A DNA stretch of 64,000 nt, taken from Tabrizicola_A aquatica (GTDB taxonomy: Bacteria > Pseudomonadota > Alphaproteobacteria > Rhodobacterales > Rhodobacteraceae). Each line of letters opens with the position of its first letter. Positions within the stretch are counted from its first letter, which is position 1. The stretch lies in assembly GCA_965194375.1 (NCBI GenBank), contig CBDAEL010000004.1. One strand, written 5' to 3'. Of the stretch, positions 40,771-49,993 are shown piece by piece. Under the pieces are notes generated by a model that was given only the letters and a program-made list of their open reading frames with translations, did not search any database and had not been told where the DNA came from. The position numbers were made by a program, and so were the translations under genes.

Positions 40771-41547
40771 TCAATACCCCGCCGTCAGGCCGAAATCGAG
40801 CATGATCGCCGCCCCGGTAATTCCGGCGGCTGCGGGCGAGAGGAGAAAGGCCACGTTCTGGGCCACCTCATCCGGTGTCAGGAACCGCGCGGCGGCGCCT
40901 TGGGGGTAATGGGCCAAAAGCCGGGCATGATAGCCCGCTGGATCGCCCGCGCCGTAGGTCTGCGCCTGATAGTCCAGCATGGGCGAGGCAATATCCGAGG
41001 GGCAGAGCGCGTTCACCCGGATACCTTGCGGGGCAAGTTCCCGGGCCAGCGCCTTTGTCATCACCGTGACCCCACCCTTAGAGGCACAGTAGATCGCGGC
41101 ACCCGCATTGCCGACCACCCCTGCATCGGATGAGATATTGACGATTGCCCCTTTTGTTGCGGCCAGCGCCGGGATGGCGCGAGAGCACAGAAAGAAGGTG
41201 GCCTTGAGGTTGACATCGATGCAGGCTGCCCAATCTTCCTCGCGGGCAAGTTCGCTTGCGCCCTCCACCCAAATGCCCGCAGCGTTCACCAGACCGTCCA
41301 GCTTTCCCAAGGCGGCGGTGGCACGGGTCACAATCTCGGTGCAGGTGGCGACCTGCCGCAGGTCGCCCAACAGGGGCACTGCGCCGGTGACCTTTGCCGT
41401 TGCTTCAAGCGCTGCAGCGTTGACATCGGTGATCGCCAACCGCGCCCCAAGCTGGGCCAAGAGCCGCGCCGTGGCCCCGCCCACGCCGCCACCGGCACCG
41501 GTGACGAGATAGGCCTTGCCGTGGAAGAGGTCGGGCGCAAAGATCAT
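40771..41547 (-). CDS. Short-chain dehydrogenase/reductase
   Basis: A 258-residue classical SDR. Nucleotide motif VTGAGGGVGGATARL (about residues 15-29), DVN acidic stop at the end of strand 2 suggesting NAD(H), NAAG, catalytic Ser in NISSDAG, and YCASKGG (Tyr-x3-Lys). Substrate not determinable. Upstream of the DMT gene on the same strand. Confidence 0.9.
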   Translation of the reverse strand: MIFAPDLFHGKAYLVTGAGGGVGGATARLLAQLGARLAITDVNAAALEATAKVTGAVPLLGDLRQVATCTEIVTRATAALGKLDGLVNAAGIWVEGASELAREEDWAACIDVNLKATFFLCSRAIPALAATKGAIVNISSDAGVVGNAGAAIYCASKGGVTVMTKALARELAPQGIRVNALCPSDIASPMLDYQAQTYGAGDPAGYHARLLAHYPQGAAARFLTPDEVAQNVAFLLSPAAAGITGAAIMLDFGLTAGY

Positions 41548-41678
41548 AGGGCGCGGTCCTTTTGACCTGCATCTGGCGTCACAGAGACGGGTTTGTCCAG
41601 CCCGGCTATTGCGGCCGGGCTTGTGGTTCGGGCTGGGCGGATTAGCTTAGGTTCGCATCCACTTCATGTCTTGTTCAA

Positions 41679-42269
41679 ATGTCCGCCATGATACCTCGTC
41701 ACCCTGATCACCAGATTGACCCGCAGTTTCTGACCCGCTGGTCGCCGCGCGCCTTTTCGGCCGCGCCCCTGCAAGAGGCCGACATGCTGCGCCTATTGGA
41801 GGCGGCCCGCTGGGCACCTTCGGCCTCGAACCTGCAGCCGGCGCGCTTTGCGTGGGGGCTGCGCGGAGATGCGGCTTTTGAAGCGATCCTGACCTCTTTG
41901 GTGCCGTTCAATCAGGATTGGGCCAAGGCTGCGGCGGGGCTGATCGTGGTGGCTTCTAAGCCCCATTCCGAAAAGAACGGGGCCGAGGTGGCGAATGTCT
42001 GGCATGGGTTTGATGCCGGGGCGGCTTGGATGAGCCTTGCTTTGCAGGCGCAGTCGATGGGGTTCATTGCCCATGCAATGGGCGGGTTTGACAGCGCGGC
42101 CTTGGCGGCGGCGGTGCGGCTGCCTGCGGGTTATGCGCTGCACGCCGTTGTGGCGGTGGGGGTGCAGGGTGAGGCCGAGAGCTTGCCCGAGGCCTTGAGG
42201 GCGCGCGAGATGCCGAACGGTCGCCGCACGCTGGCCGAGGTGGCGGCACACGGGGCCGTTCCGGTCTGA
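41679..42269 (+). CDS. Nitroreductase-family protein
   Basis: A 196-residue FMN-type oxidoreductase: RWSPRAFSAAPLQEADMLRLLEAARWAPSASNLQPARF (flavin-binding N-terminus), a short core GFDAGAAWMSLALQAQSMGFIAHAMGGFD and C-terminal VGVQGEAESLPEALRAREMPNGRR. Resembles small nitroreductases acting on quinones or nitro compounds. Start at ATG 41679 or ATG 41688. Followed by a bidirectional terminator shared with guaA. Confidence 0.88.
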   Translation: MSAMIPRHPDHQIDPQFLTRWSPRAFSAAPLQEADMLRLLEAARWAPSASNLQPARFAWGLRGDAAFEAILTSLVPFNQDWAKAAAGLIVVASKPHSEKNGAEVANVWHGFDAGAAWMSLALQAQSMGFIAHAMGGFDSAALAAAVRLPAGYALHAVVAVGVQGEAESLPEALRAREMPNGRRTLAEVAAHGAVPV

Positions 42270-42285
42270 AAGGGTGCCCGCACTA

Positions 42286-42313
42286 AAAAGGCCCGCGCAG
42301 TGGCGGGCCTTTT
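42286..42313. terminator. Bidirectional terminator between nitroreductase and guaA
   Basis: Perfect 11-base-pair stem AAAAGGCCCGC / GCGGGCCTTTT with a 6-base loop, T-rich on both exits; it ends 1 base before the guaA stop codon. Confidence 0.88.
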
Positions 42314-42314
42314 G

Positions 42315-43871
42315 TCATTCCAACTCGATCGTGCCGGGCGGTTTTGAGGTGCAGTCGTAAAAGACCCGGTTGACGCCCTTGACCTCGTTGATGATCCGCG
42401 TGGCGGTTTCCGACAGGAAGTCATGGGTAAAGGGGTAGTAATCCGCCGTCATCCCATCGACCGAGGTGACCGCGCGGAGCGCAAGCGCATAGTCATAGGT
42501 GCGCCCGTCGCCCATCACGCCCACAGTGCGCATCGGCAGAATGGCAGCGAAGGCCTGCCAGATCTCATCATAAAGCCCGTGCTTGCGGATCTGGTCGATA
42601 TAGACCGCATCGGCCCGGCGCAGGATGTCGAGCTTCTCGCCCGTGATCTCGCCGGGGCAACGGATCGCAAGGCCCGGTCCGGGGAAGGGGTGGCGACCGA
42701 TGAAGGAGGCGGGCAGGCCCAACTCGCGGCCCAAGGCGCGGACCTCGTCCTTGAAAAGCTCTCGCAGGGGCTCAACCAGTTTCAGGCCCATCTTTTCGGG
42801 CAGACCACCGACGTTGTGGTGCGATTTGATCGTGACCGAGGGGCCGCCCGAGAAGGAGACAGATTCGATCACATCGGGATAGAGCGTGCCTTGGGCGAGG
42901 AATTCAGCGCCTTCAATCTGGTTGGCGTATCTCTGGAACACGTCGATGAAGAGCCGCCCGATGGTCTTGCGCTTGACCTCTGGGTCCGAGACGCCTTCCA
43001 GCGCGTCGAGGAACAGGTCTTTTTCATCGGCGTGAATGAGGTTCAGGTTGTAATTGTCGCGGAACATGGCGACGACCTGTTCCGCCTCACCCAGTCGCAA
43101 GAGACCATGGTCGACAAAGACGCAGGTGAGTTGATCGCCAATGGCCTCGTGCAGAAGGATGCCGGTGACCGAGCTGTCAACGCCGCCTGAGAGCGCGCAG
43201 ATCACCTTCTTGTCGCCAACTTGGGCGCGGATCTTGGCGATCATCTCCTCGCGGTAGGCGCCCATGGTCCAATCGCCCTTGAACCCGGCAAGCTTGACGA
43301 AGTTTTCGTAAAGCTTGGCGCCTTTCGGAGTGTGGTGCACCTCGGGGTGGAATTGAACGGCATAAAAGCGGCGCTCGGGGTCGGCGGTGATGGCAAAGGG
43401 CGCGTTGGGTGAGGTGCCGTAGACTTGGAAGCCGGGGGCTATTTTCGACACGTGGTCGCCGTGGCTCATCCAGACCTGCTCATCCCCCGCCTCGAACCAG
43501 CCCGCCAAGAGCGGGCAGGTCTCGTTGGTGGGGGTGACGTAAGCCTTGCCAAACTCAGCCGTGCCGTGGCCGCCTTCGACGTGGCCGCCCAAGCAATGCA
43601 TCATGACCTGCTGGCCATAGCAGATGCCCAAGATCGGCACACCCATGTCAAACACGCCTTTGGGCGGCATCGGTGCGCCGTCCCAATAGACCGAGGCGGG
43701 ACCGCCCGAGAAGATCACGGCCTTGGGCCCGAAGGCCCGAAGGAAGGCGTCATCCACTTTGTTGTAGGGATGAATTTCGCAGTAAACGTTCAACTCGCGC
43801 AGGCGACGCGCGATGAGCTGCGTCACCTGAGAGCCGAAATCGATGATGAGAAGGCGGTCATGTTGGGTCAT
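42315..43871 (-). CDS. guaA: GMP synthase (glutamine-hydrolysing)
   Basis: A 518-residue two-domain enzyme converting XMP to GMP. Glutaminase domain with nucleophile Cys84 (GICYGQQ) and the HxE pair in VQFHPEVHH; ATP-pyrophosphatase loop ALSGGVDSSV (about residue 228); C-terminal dimer domain ending in FYDCTSKPPGTIELE. Length and order are normal. Monocistronic, terminated by the shared hairpin. Confidence 0.97.
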   Translation of the reverse strand: MTQHDRLLIIDFGSQVTQLIARRLRELNVYCEIHPYNKVDDAFLRAFGPKAVIFSGGPASVYWDGAPMPPKGVFDMGVPILGICYGQQVMMHCLGGHVEGGHGTAEFGKAYVTPTNETCPLLAGWFEAGDEQVWMSHGDHVSKIAPGFQVYGTSPNAPFAITADPERRFYAVQFHPEVHHTPKGAKLYENFVKLAGFKGDWTMGAYREEMIAKIRAQVGDKKVICALSGGVDSSVTGILLHEAIGDQLTCVFVDHGLLRLGEAEQVVAMFRDNYNLNLIHADEKDLFLDALEGVSDPEVKRKTIGRLFIDVFQRYANQIEGAEFLAQGTLYPDVIESVSFSGGPSVTIKSHHNVGGLPEKMGLKLVEPLRELFKDEVRALGRELGLPASFIGRHPFPGPGLAIRCPGEITGEKLDILRRADAVYIDQIRKHGLYDEIWQAFAAILPMRTVGVMGDGRTYDYALALRAVTSVDGMTADYYPFTHDFLSETATRIINEVKGVNRVFYDCTSKPPGTIELE

Positions 43872-43915
43872 GGCTTCGCGTAAAGAATGGCAAAGGGAAT
43901 CGCAAGAGGCCGACA

Positions 43916-43970
43916 GGCGGGGGTTTCACACCCCCGCACCCCCGTGGGATATTTGCGCCACGTTGAAGGC
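43916..43970 (+). repeat. GC-hairpin repeat, copy 2
   Basis: GCGGGGG TTTCACA CCCCCGC hairpin, then ACCCCCGTGG and the tail GATATTTGCGCCACGTTGAAGG. Same design as copies at 8162, 47990 and 51538. It sits between divergent guaA and the MttB-like gene. Confidence 0.75.
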
Positions 43971-43979
43971 GGAATCTTC

Positions 43980-44030
43980 GTCGCTTTTGGCAAGTGGTCG
44001 TGTCGCTTTTGGCGGTCATGCGCCGCTTTT
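43980..44030 (+). promoter_or_regulatory. Tandem direct repeats upstream of the MttB-family gene
   Basis: GTCGCTTTTGGC at 43980-43991 and 44002-44013, 22 bases apart, and a weaker copy GCCGCTTTTCC at 44022-44032, 20 bases further. Direct repeats at two-turn spacing are typical of AraC/GlxA-type activators, which often control quaternary-amine genes. Confidence 0.5.
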
Positions 44031-44089
44031 CCGAGGCGGGTTTTGTCCGGCATGCCGCATAAGAGACAAAACAGCTTTCGGAGGCTTTC

Positions 44090-45634
44090 ATGAACGATAT
44101 TGCAGCAGGGCGTCGGGCTCGGGGTGGTGGCGGGTCGGCCCGTCGCGCGGAACGGACCGCGGTGTCCTTTGAGACCGCAAAGTTCATCCAGCGCAACATT
44201 CCGAATTTCGAGATTCTGAACGAAGAAGCGCTGCAGATCATTGAATGGAACGCCGAGACCGTTCTGGAAGAGATCGGTGTCAACTTTGTCGAGAACGAAG
44301 GGGCGCTGGCGCTCTGGCGCGCGGCTGGGGCGGATGTGCAGGGCGAGCGGGTCCATATTCCGCGCGGTTTGGCCCGCAAGCTGATTTCTACAGCGCCCAA
44401 GACCTTTACCCAGTATGCGCGCAACCCCGAGCGCAATGTTGAGATCGGTGGTCGCAATCTGGTCTTGGCGCCGGTCTATGGCCCGCCCTTCGTGCATGAT
44501 GCCAAGGGTGGTCGTCGCTATGCCACGATTGAGGATTTCCGCAATTTCGTGAAGCTGGGCTATATGTCCAAATGGCTGCACCATTCGGGCGGTACGGTCT
44601 GTGAGCCGACCGATATTCCGGTGAACAAGCGCCATCTGGACATGCTTTTGGCGCATATGACGCTGTCGGACAAGCCGTTCATGGGCTCGGTCACCGAGCC
44701 GTCTCGCGCGGCGGATTCGGTGGAGATGGCGAAGATCCTGTTCGGCAGCGATTTCGTTGACCAAAACACCGTGATGACCAGCCTTATCAACATCAACAGC
44801 CCGATGACCTTTGACGGGATCATGATGGGGGCTTTGGAAGTTTACGCCAAGGCCAATCAGGCGGCGATTGTGTCGCCCTTTATCGTGGGTGGCGCGATGG
44901 CGCCGGTGACGGTTGCAGGCACACTGACGCAGGTGCTGGCCGAGGTTCTTGCCGGCGTGGCCTATAGCCAGTTGGTGCGGGCAGGGGCGCCGGTGATTGC
45001 GGGGGCCTTCGTGACCTCGATCGACATGAACTCGGGTGCGCCGACCTTTGGCACGCCGGAGGCGAGCCATATCACCTATGGCGTCGGCCAATTGGTGCGC
45101 CGTTTGGGTCTGCCTTACCGCTCGGCGGGCGGGTTCTGTGGATCGAAACTGCCGGATGCGCAGGCGGGCTATGAATCAGCCAACAGCCTGAACATGGGTC
45201 TGCTCTCGGGCGTGAACTTCATGCTGCATGCCTGTGGCTGGATGGAGGGTGGTCTGGTCTCGTCTTACGAGAAGTTCGTGATGGACGCTGATCAGCTGGG
45301 CACGCTGCATCATCTGGCGCAGGGCATTGCGGTGGACGAGAATGGCCAGGGCATGGATGCAATCCGTGAAGTGGGCCCGGGCGGCCATTTCCTGGGCTGC
45401 GAGCACACGCAGGCCAATTTCAAGACCGCCTTCTGGCGCACAGATCTCTTTGACTACAAGCCCTATGAGACCTGGGCTGAAGAGGGCGCGCGCGACACCA
45501 TGGCGCTGGCCGGTGAGCGGGTGCAAAAGATGTTGGCCGATTATCAGGCCCCGCATCTGGACGAGAGCATCCGGGAGGGACTTGAGGGTTATGTCGCTCG
45601 CAAGAAAGAGTCGATGCCGGACGCCTTCCTCTGA
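44090..45634 (+). CDS. Trimethylamine methyltransferase (MttB) family protein, non-pyrrolysine
   Basis: A 514-residue COG5598/MttB-superfamily corrinoid methyltransferase-like protein. There is no in-frame TAG, so it belongs with MtgB-type enzymes (glycine betaine, proline betaine, carnitine and similar) rather than pyrrolysine MttB. Recognisable parts: NFEILNEEALQIIEWNAETVLEEIGV near the N-terminus, LVLAPVYGPPFVHDAKGGRRYAT, and RSAGGFCGSKLPDAQAGYESANSL near residue 345. Paired direct repeats precede it. No corrinoid protein gene (MttC/MtgC type) or RamA is adjacent, so its methyl acceptor is open. ATG is preceded by GGAGGC. Confidence 0.85.
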   Translation: MNDIAAGRRARGGGGSARRAERTAVSFETAKFIQRNIPNFEILNEEALQIIEWNAETVLEEIGVNFVENEGALALWRAAGADVQGERVHIPRGLARKLISTAPKTFTQYARNPERNVEIGGRNLVLAPVYGPPFVHDAKGGRRYATIEDFRNFVKLGYMSKWLHHSGGTVCEPTDIPVNKRHLDMLLAHMTLSDKPFMGSVTEPSRAADSVEMAKILFGSDFVDQNTVMTSLININSPMTFDGIMMGALEVYAKANQAAIVSPFIVGGAMAPVTVAGTLTQVLAEVLAGVAYSQLVRAGAPVIAGAFVTSIDMNSGAPTFGTPEASHITYGVGQLVRRLGLPYRSAGGFCGSKLPDAQAGYESANSLNMGLLSGVNFMLHACGWMEGGLVSSYEKFVMDADQLGTLHHLAQGIAVDENGQGMDAIREVGPGGHFLGCEHTQANFKTAFWRTDLFDYKPYETWAEEGARDTMALAGERVQKMLADYQAPHLDESIREGLEGYVARKKESMPDAFL

Positions 45635-45657
45635 TTGTTTCTGAAGCGTTAACAATA

Positions 45658-45683
45658 TGGCCCGTCGGGAAACTGGCGGGCCA
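45658..45683. terminator. Hairpin after the MttB-family gene
   Basis: TGGCCCGTC / GGCGGGCCA stem (one G-T pair) around GGGAAACT, between convergent genes. No long T run on either side, so efficiency is uncertain. Confidence 0.45.
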
Positions 45684-45691
45684 GTGTCATT

Positions 45692-45976
45692 CTAAAGCGC
45701 GACTTTGCGCGGCAAGAGATTTGCTTCGGCCATGAGCGCCGCAAGAACCTCAATGTGGCGGACAACCGGGTAGGTCAGGTCGCCGGTTTTTCGGCTGTGC
45801 TCTAACCGCGCTTCTTCGGCCAGAAGGGTTGGTAAGATTGTCTCAGACCTGTCAGAGTCCTGCAAAAGACGGCTGAGATCACGGTCGCGCCGATAATCTT
45901 CAAGCCCAAAGCGGGCGGCCCGGACCAAGAGGCGCGGGCGGCGCATGTTTGCCAGAATGATGCGAAAATCGGTCAT
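45692..45976 (-). CDS. DUF6477-type protein (94 aa)
   Basis: MTDFRIILANMRRPRLLVRAARFGLEDYRRDRDLSRLL then an all-helical remainder. Basic N-terminus; matches the small conserved protein labelled DUF6477 in Rhodobacterales. No function known. Divergent from the DUF6456 gene across a 211-base gap rich in AT near 46060-46130. Confidence 0.7.
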   Translation of the reverse strand: MTDFRIILANMRRPRLLVRAARFGLEDYRRDRDLSRLLQDSDRSETILPTLLAEEARLEHSRKTGDLTYPVVRHIEVLAALMAEANLLPRKVAL

Positions 45977-46187
45977 GAATGCCCCCTAGACACTGAGGCG
46001 GCCAGAGTAATCGCGCACAGCGTGGCGTTGCATTGCGCGAGGAATAGCGCGCGTTGGTTACGACTTTGTTTAAGAAATCGAAACAATTATCGAGACACGG
46101 CCGAAAATTAACACTTGGGTAAGAAATGCCACTCAGGGTTGAGTTGCTCTGAAGGGCCTTCCGAACCGAAGCTGCTGAACGAGTCTG

Positions 46188-47312
46188 ATGATGCAAGGTA
46201 ACCTGACGCCCCTGCGCATGCTGCCGACATGGCTTCCCGATGCGGTGCGGCTTTACCTTGACCACACCGAGGACGGGCTGTCGCTTCGGGCGCTGGCCCG
46301 GCGTGATGGCTGCCATGCCTCGACGGTGATGCGGACGGTTCGGCGTTACGAGAGACGCCGGGAAGACCCGCTGATGGACGAGGCGCTGGATGCGCTGGCC
46401 CGCAGCGCTGCCTGGCCGGTTGACCCTGTCAAAAAGGAGCCTGACCCGATGACTGCAGCCCCACGCCCGCAACCCGGAACGGTGGACGATCTGACCCTGA
46501 ACCGCGAGGGTTTGCGGATTCTGCGGCGGTTGTCCGAGCCGGGGGCCAGCCTTGCGATTGCGACCGATATGGAAAAGGCGGTGGTGATGCGGGCGTTTCC
46601 CGATGGCCGCTGTACAAGGTTGGCAGTCGTGGACCGCGTGGTTGCGCAGGCCTTTGTGCTGCAGGATTGGATCTCCTTGCGGAAGGCGGGGCGGGTGGCA
46701 AGCTATGAACTCAGCGCGCCGGGAAAGGCGGCTTTGAAGCGGTTGATGGAGGCCGAGGATCAGGCGCGCATGGTCGGCGGGTTGGCCGAGGCGCCGATGG
46801 CCTTCGCCGATCAGCACCGGATCTGGGGTGAGCGGGTGGTGATGGGTGAGGAGGGGCCGCGCCGGGTGCGGCACAATCTGGCGGAAAGCCCGGTCACGGT
46901 GCTGGGACGGCGGCGCGAAAAGGATGGGCGGCCGTTCTTGGAGCCGTCTTTGGTGGAGGCGGCTGAGCGGCTGCGCGAGGATTTTGAGGTGGCCCAGATG
47001 GGCCCGCGCGTGGCGCAGAATTGGGAGCGGTTTCTGACGGGGGGTGACCGGGGTTCTTTTCACGGCGACGGCGGATTGGCGCAGGGTCCGAAGGCCGCGC
47101 GGGATCGGGTGGCGGCGGCCTTGCGGGATCTAGGGCCGGGTCTGGGGGATGTGGCGCTAAGGGTGTGTTGTTTCCTTGAGGGGATCGAGGCGGCGGAGCA
47201 GCGCATGGGCTGGGCCGCGCGGTCGGGCAAGATTGTGCTGCGCATCGCGCTGCAGCGACTGCGGCGGCATTATGACGAGACCTATGGCAAGCATGGCCCG
47301 AAGATTGGCTAG
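46188..47312 (+). CDS. Helix-turn-helix protein with DUF6456 C-terminal domain
   Basis: A 374-residue putative DNA-binding protein. Residues 22-52 form a helix-turn-helix (GLSLRALARRDGCHASTVMRTVRRYERRR). The middle has a winged-helix feel (LRKAGRVASYELSAPGKAALKRL). The C-terminal domain from about 205 to 370 (HRIWGERVVM, PRRVRHNLAESPVTVLGRRR, FLEPSLVEAAERLREDFEVAQMGPRVAQNWERF, MGWAARSGKIVLRIALQRLRRHY) is DUF6456, with another likely helix-turn-helix at the end. Start may be ATG 46188 or 46191; no strong ribosome-binding site. Conserved in the order and probably a global regulator (inference). Confidence 0.75.
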   Translation: MMQGNLTPLRMLPTWLPDAVRLYLDHTEDGLSLRALARRDGCHASTVMRTVRRYERRREDPLMDEALDALARSAAWPVDPVKKEPDPMTAAPRPQPGTVDDLTLNREGLRILRRLSEPGASLAIATDMEKAVVMRAFPDGRCTRLAVVDRVVAQAFVLQDWISLRKAGRVASYELSAPGKAALKRLMEAEDQARMVGGLAEAPMAFADQHRIWGERVVMGEEGPRRVRHNLAESPVTVLGRRREKDGRPFLEPSLVEAAERLREDFEVAQMGPRVAQNWERFLTGGDRGSFHGDGGLAQGPKAARDRVAAALRDLGPGLGDVALRVCCFLEGIEAAEQRMGWAARSGKIVLRIALQRLRRHYDETYGKHGPKIG

Positions 47313-47318
47313 GCGAGA

Positions 47319-47921
47319 TCAGGTGGCGATGTAGCGGTCCTTACGGTGGTTGATCGCGAGGAACAGGTTGAAGATCACTGCACCCGCAAAGGACCACAGA
47401 AGGGGACCGGGCTCTAAAATCAGCGCTGAGACGGCAAAGAGCGCGATGTCAAACCCAAGCTGGGCATAGCCGGCCGGAAACCCGGTGCGGTCTTGCAGCA
47501 TCAGCCACAGGATCGAAATTCCGCCAAAGCTGCCGCCATGGCGCACGACCGCAAGCGCGGCGATGCCAAAGAGGATGCCGAACAGCAGGGCGGCAAAGGC
47601 CGGGTGGATGTGGGAGAACCCAAGCCAGCGCGGCAAAAGGGAGGTGAGAACCGACAGGGCGGCAATGGTGATCAGCGTTTTCAGCGCAAAGCGCGCGCCC
47701 ATGCGGCGCCAGCCGAACCACAGGAACGGCAGCGATACCGCGAAATAGACCGCCGGGAACGGAAGGTTGAAGCCATACGCGATGAGCGCGGCAACCCCGG
47801 TGGTTTGGCCTGCGACAAAGCCCGAGAAGGTCAGGACATGCATGCCCACCGCTGCCATGCAAACCCCAAAGGCGATGCCTTGGACATCCTCGATCAGGGA
47901 GTGGCGCATGGGGTCGGTCAT
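47319..47921 (-). CDS. YitT-family membrane protein
   Basis: A 200-residue inner-membrane protein with five to six helices; the pattern GVGMHVLTFSGFVAGQTTGVAALIAYGF...FPAVYFAVSLPFLWFGWRRMG and RHGGSFGGISILWLMLQDRTG is that of YitT/YczE-like proteins. Function unknown. The stop lies 6 bases from the convergent DUF6456 stop. Confidence 0.85.
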   Translation of the reverse strand: MTDPMRHSLIEDVQGIAFGVCMAAVGMHVLTFSGFVAGQTTGVAALIAYGFNLPFPAVYFAVSLPFLWFGWRRMGARFALKTLITIAALSVLTSLLPRWLGFSHIHPAFAALLFGILFGIAALAVVRHGGSFGGISILWLMLQDRTGFPAGYAQLGFDIALFAVSALILEPGPLLWSFAGAVIFNLFLAINHRKDRYIAT

Positions 47922-47989
47922 AAAGGTCAGCTGGTCACGCTGAGTTCATATATCAATATTGCTGACCAAAATTTGGCATTTTGGTGGAG

Positions 47990-48044
47990 AGGCCGGGGGG
48001 CCAGCCCCCCGGACCCCCCGTGATATTTGCGCCGCATTGAAGGC
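47990..48044 (+). repeat. GC-hairpin repeat, copy 3
   Basis: CCGGGGGGC CAG CCCCCCGG hairpin, then ACCCCCCGT and the tail GATATTTGCGCCGCATTGAAGG. It ends 3 bases from the icd stop codon and could end the icd transcript on the minus strand. Confidence 0.75.
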
Positions 48045-48047
48045 GGA

Positions 48048-49262
48048 TCAGCCCTTGAGGGCCTTGTTCAGATAGTCATCGACCTTTTCGAGATAGCCCA
48101 TGGTGGTGAGCCATTTTTGATCGGGGCCGACCAAGAGGGCGAGGTCTTTGGTCATCCAGCCATCTTCCACAGTGTCGACGCAGACCTTTTCGAGGGTTTG
48201 GGCGAAACGCAGAAGGTCTGCGTTGTTGTCCAGCTTGGCGCGATGCTTAAGCCCGCCGGTCCAGGCGAAGATGGAGGCGATGGAGTTGGTCGAGGTTTGC
48301 TGGCCCTTTTGGTGCTGGCGGTAGTGGCGCGTGACGGTGCCATGGGCGGCCTCGGCTTCGACCACTTGGCCATCGGGGGTCATCAGTACCGAGGTCATCA
48401 GGCCCAAAGAGCCAAAGCCCTGCGCCACAGTGTCGGATTGCACGTCGCCGTCATAGTTCTTGCAGGCCCAGATATAGCCGCCCGACCATTTCAGCGCTGA
48501 AGCCACCATGTCATCGATCAGCCGGTGTTCATAATGGATGCCGGCGGCTTTGAATCTGTCGGCAAACTCCGCGTCATAGACCTGCTGGAAGAGGTCTTTG
48601 AAGCGGCCGTCATAGATTTTGAGGATGGTGTTCTTGGTTGAGAGATAGACCGGCAGGCCTTTGATCAGGCCGTAGTTGAAGGAGGAGCGGGCGAAGTCGA
48701 GGATCGACTGGTCAAGGTTGTACATGCCCATGGCGACGCCGGCGGCGGGGGCGTTGAACACCTCGCGTTCGATGACAGTGCCGTCGTCGCCCACGAATTT
48801 CATCGTGAGCTTGCCTGATCCCGGGAAGTGGAAATCGGTGGCGCGGTATTGGTCGCCGTAAGCGTGGCGGCCGATTACGATGGGTTTGGTCCAACCGGGC
48901 ACAAGGCGCGGGACATTCTTGCAGATGATCGGCTCGCGGAAGATCACGCCGCCGAGGATGTTGCGGATGGTGCCGTTGGGCGATTTCCACATTTGTTTCA
49001 GGCCGAATTCTTCGACCCGCTGTTCGTCGGGCGTGATCGTCGCGCATTTCACCGCAACGCCGACTTTCTTGGTCATCTCGGCGCTGTCGATGGTGATCTG
49101 ATCGTTGGTGCGGTCGCGCTCTTCTATTCCGAGGTCATAGTACAGAAGGTCGAGATCGAGATAGGGCAGGATCAGCTTTTTCTTGATGAAATCCCAGATG
49201 ATCCGGGTCATCTCGTCACCGTCCATCTCGACGATGGGATTGGCCACCTTGATCTTGGTCAT
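48048..49262 (-). CDS. icd: NADP-dependent isocitrate dehydrogenase (type II)
   Basis: A 404-residue TCA-cycle enzyme of the eukaryote-like homodimeric group: MTKIKVANPIVEMDGDEMTRIIWDFIKKKLI, substrate motif SPNGTIRNILGGVIFREPI, YKGRF-like PVYLSTKNTILKIYDGRF, metal ligands YDGDVQSD, and the NADP determinant HGTVTRHYRQHQKGQ. Full length. Monocistronic; the repeat copy 3 lies directly after its stop. Confidence 0.97.
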   Translation of the reverse strand: MTKIKVANPIVEMDGDEMTRIIWDFIKKKLILPYLDLDLLYYDLGIEERDRTNDQITIDSAEMTKKVGVAVKCATITPDEQRVEEFGLKQMWKSPNGTIRNILGGVIFREPIICKNVPRLVPGWTKPIVIGRHAYGDQYRATDFHFPGSGKLTMKFVGDDGTVIEREVFNAPAAGVAMGMYNLDQSILDFARSSFNYGLIKGLPVYLSTKNTILKIYDGRFKDLFQQVYDAEFADRFKAAGIHYEHRLIDDMVASALKWSGGYIWACKNYDGDVQSDTVAQGFGSLGLMTSVLMTPDGQVVEAEAAHGTVTRHYRQHQKGQQTSTNSIASIFAWTGGLKHRAKLDNNADLLRFAQTLEKVCVDTVEDGWMTKDLALLVGPDQKWLTTMGYLEKVDDYLNKALKG

Positions 49263-49405
49263 GGGTTCGCCCTTTCAGTTTTTTGGGTTCGCTTGGGTGC
49301 GGTCCGGGCCGATCTTGGCGGCGCAGAAAGCAGTGTATGCGATTGTATACCGAATAACTGGCGCAAAGTAAACCGTGTCACGAAGCGGCGCGCGTGAAGG
49401 GTGGT

Positions 49406-49990
49406 TCAGGTGAAACAAGCGCGGGTCTTTTCGCGGACCCAAGACCACAAAGCCGGGGCTCCGTGGGCGATTTTCACGCCAACGCGAGCGTCAAGCTGGT
49501 CAGAAGTGACGTTATAGGTGGTCCAAGTGCCACCGCCCGACATCAGATTGGCCATCACCGGCTGCACCCGGTCAAGCGATTTGGCAAAGCGGGCATCGGG
49601 GGATTCGGCGGCTTCAAACTCTTCCCACAGAGAACGAAGATCGGTTCCTAAGTCTATAGGAAGAAGTCCAAATATTCGATCAGCAGCCTGTGACTCGGCC
49701 GCTTGGGTGGCCGCACTAGCATGGGCTTGGCCGTTCTGGGAATGGATCGGCACATCACCAACGTCGATTTCCACAAGGTCATGGATCAAGAGCATGCGGA
49801 TCACGCGCTCGATCTTTACCTCGGGGCCGGCCTGATCGGCCAGGATCAGGGCATAAAGCGCCAGATGCCAAGAATGTTCGCCCGAGTTTTCAGGGCGGGA
49901 GCCATCGACAAGGGTCGTGGCGCGCAGGACCGACTTGAGGCGATCCGCCTCGTTGAGAAAGGCAAACTGGGCGTCAAGACGGTCGGTCAC
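49406..49990 (-). CDS. HD-domain phosphohydrolase (YfbR-like)
   Basis: A 194-residue metal-dependent phosphohydrolase. HD motif residues: His39 (GEHSWH), His70-Asp71 (LLIHDLVEID) and Asp140 (KSLDRVQP). This is the layout of HD_3/YfbR 5'-nucleotidase-type enzymes. Follows the 73-residue protein by 3 bases and probably belongs to the operon that begins with the alpha/beta hydrolase. Confidence 0.9.
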   Translation of the reverse strand: MTDRLDAQFAFLNEADRLKSVLRATTLVDGSRPENSGEHSWHLALYALILADQAGPEVKIERVIRMLLIHDLVEIDVGDVPIHSQNGQAHASAATQAAESQAADRIFGLLPIDLGTDLRSLWEEFEAAESPDARFAKSLDRVQPVMANLMSGGGTWTTYNVTSDQLDARVGVKIAHGAPALWSWVREKTRACFT

Positions 49991-49993
49991 GTA

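Noticed and set aside
44090..45634. Pyrrolysine-containing MttB
   Set aside because: The frame has no internal TAG; the in-frame TAG in the nhaA-like gene is not in a methyltransferase and no pyl genes are visible, so pyrrolysine decoding is not supported.
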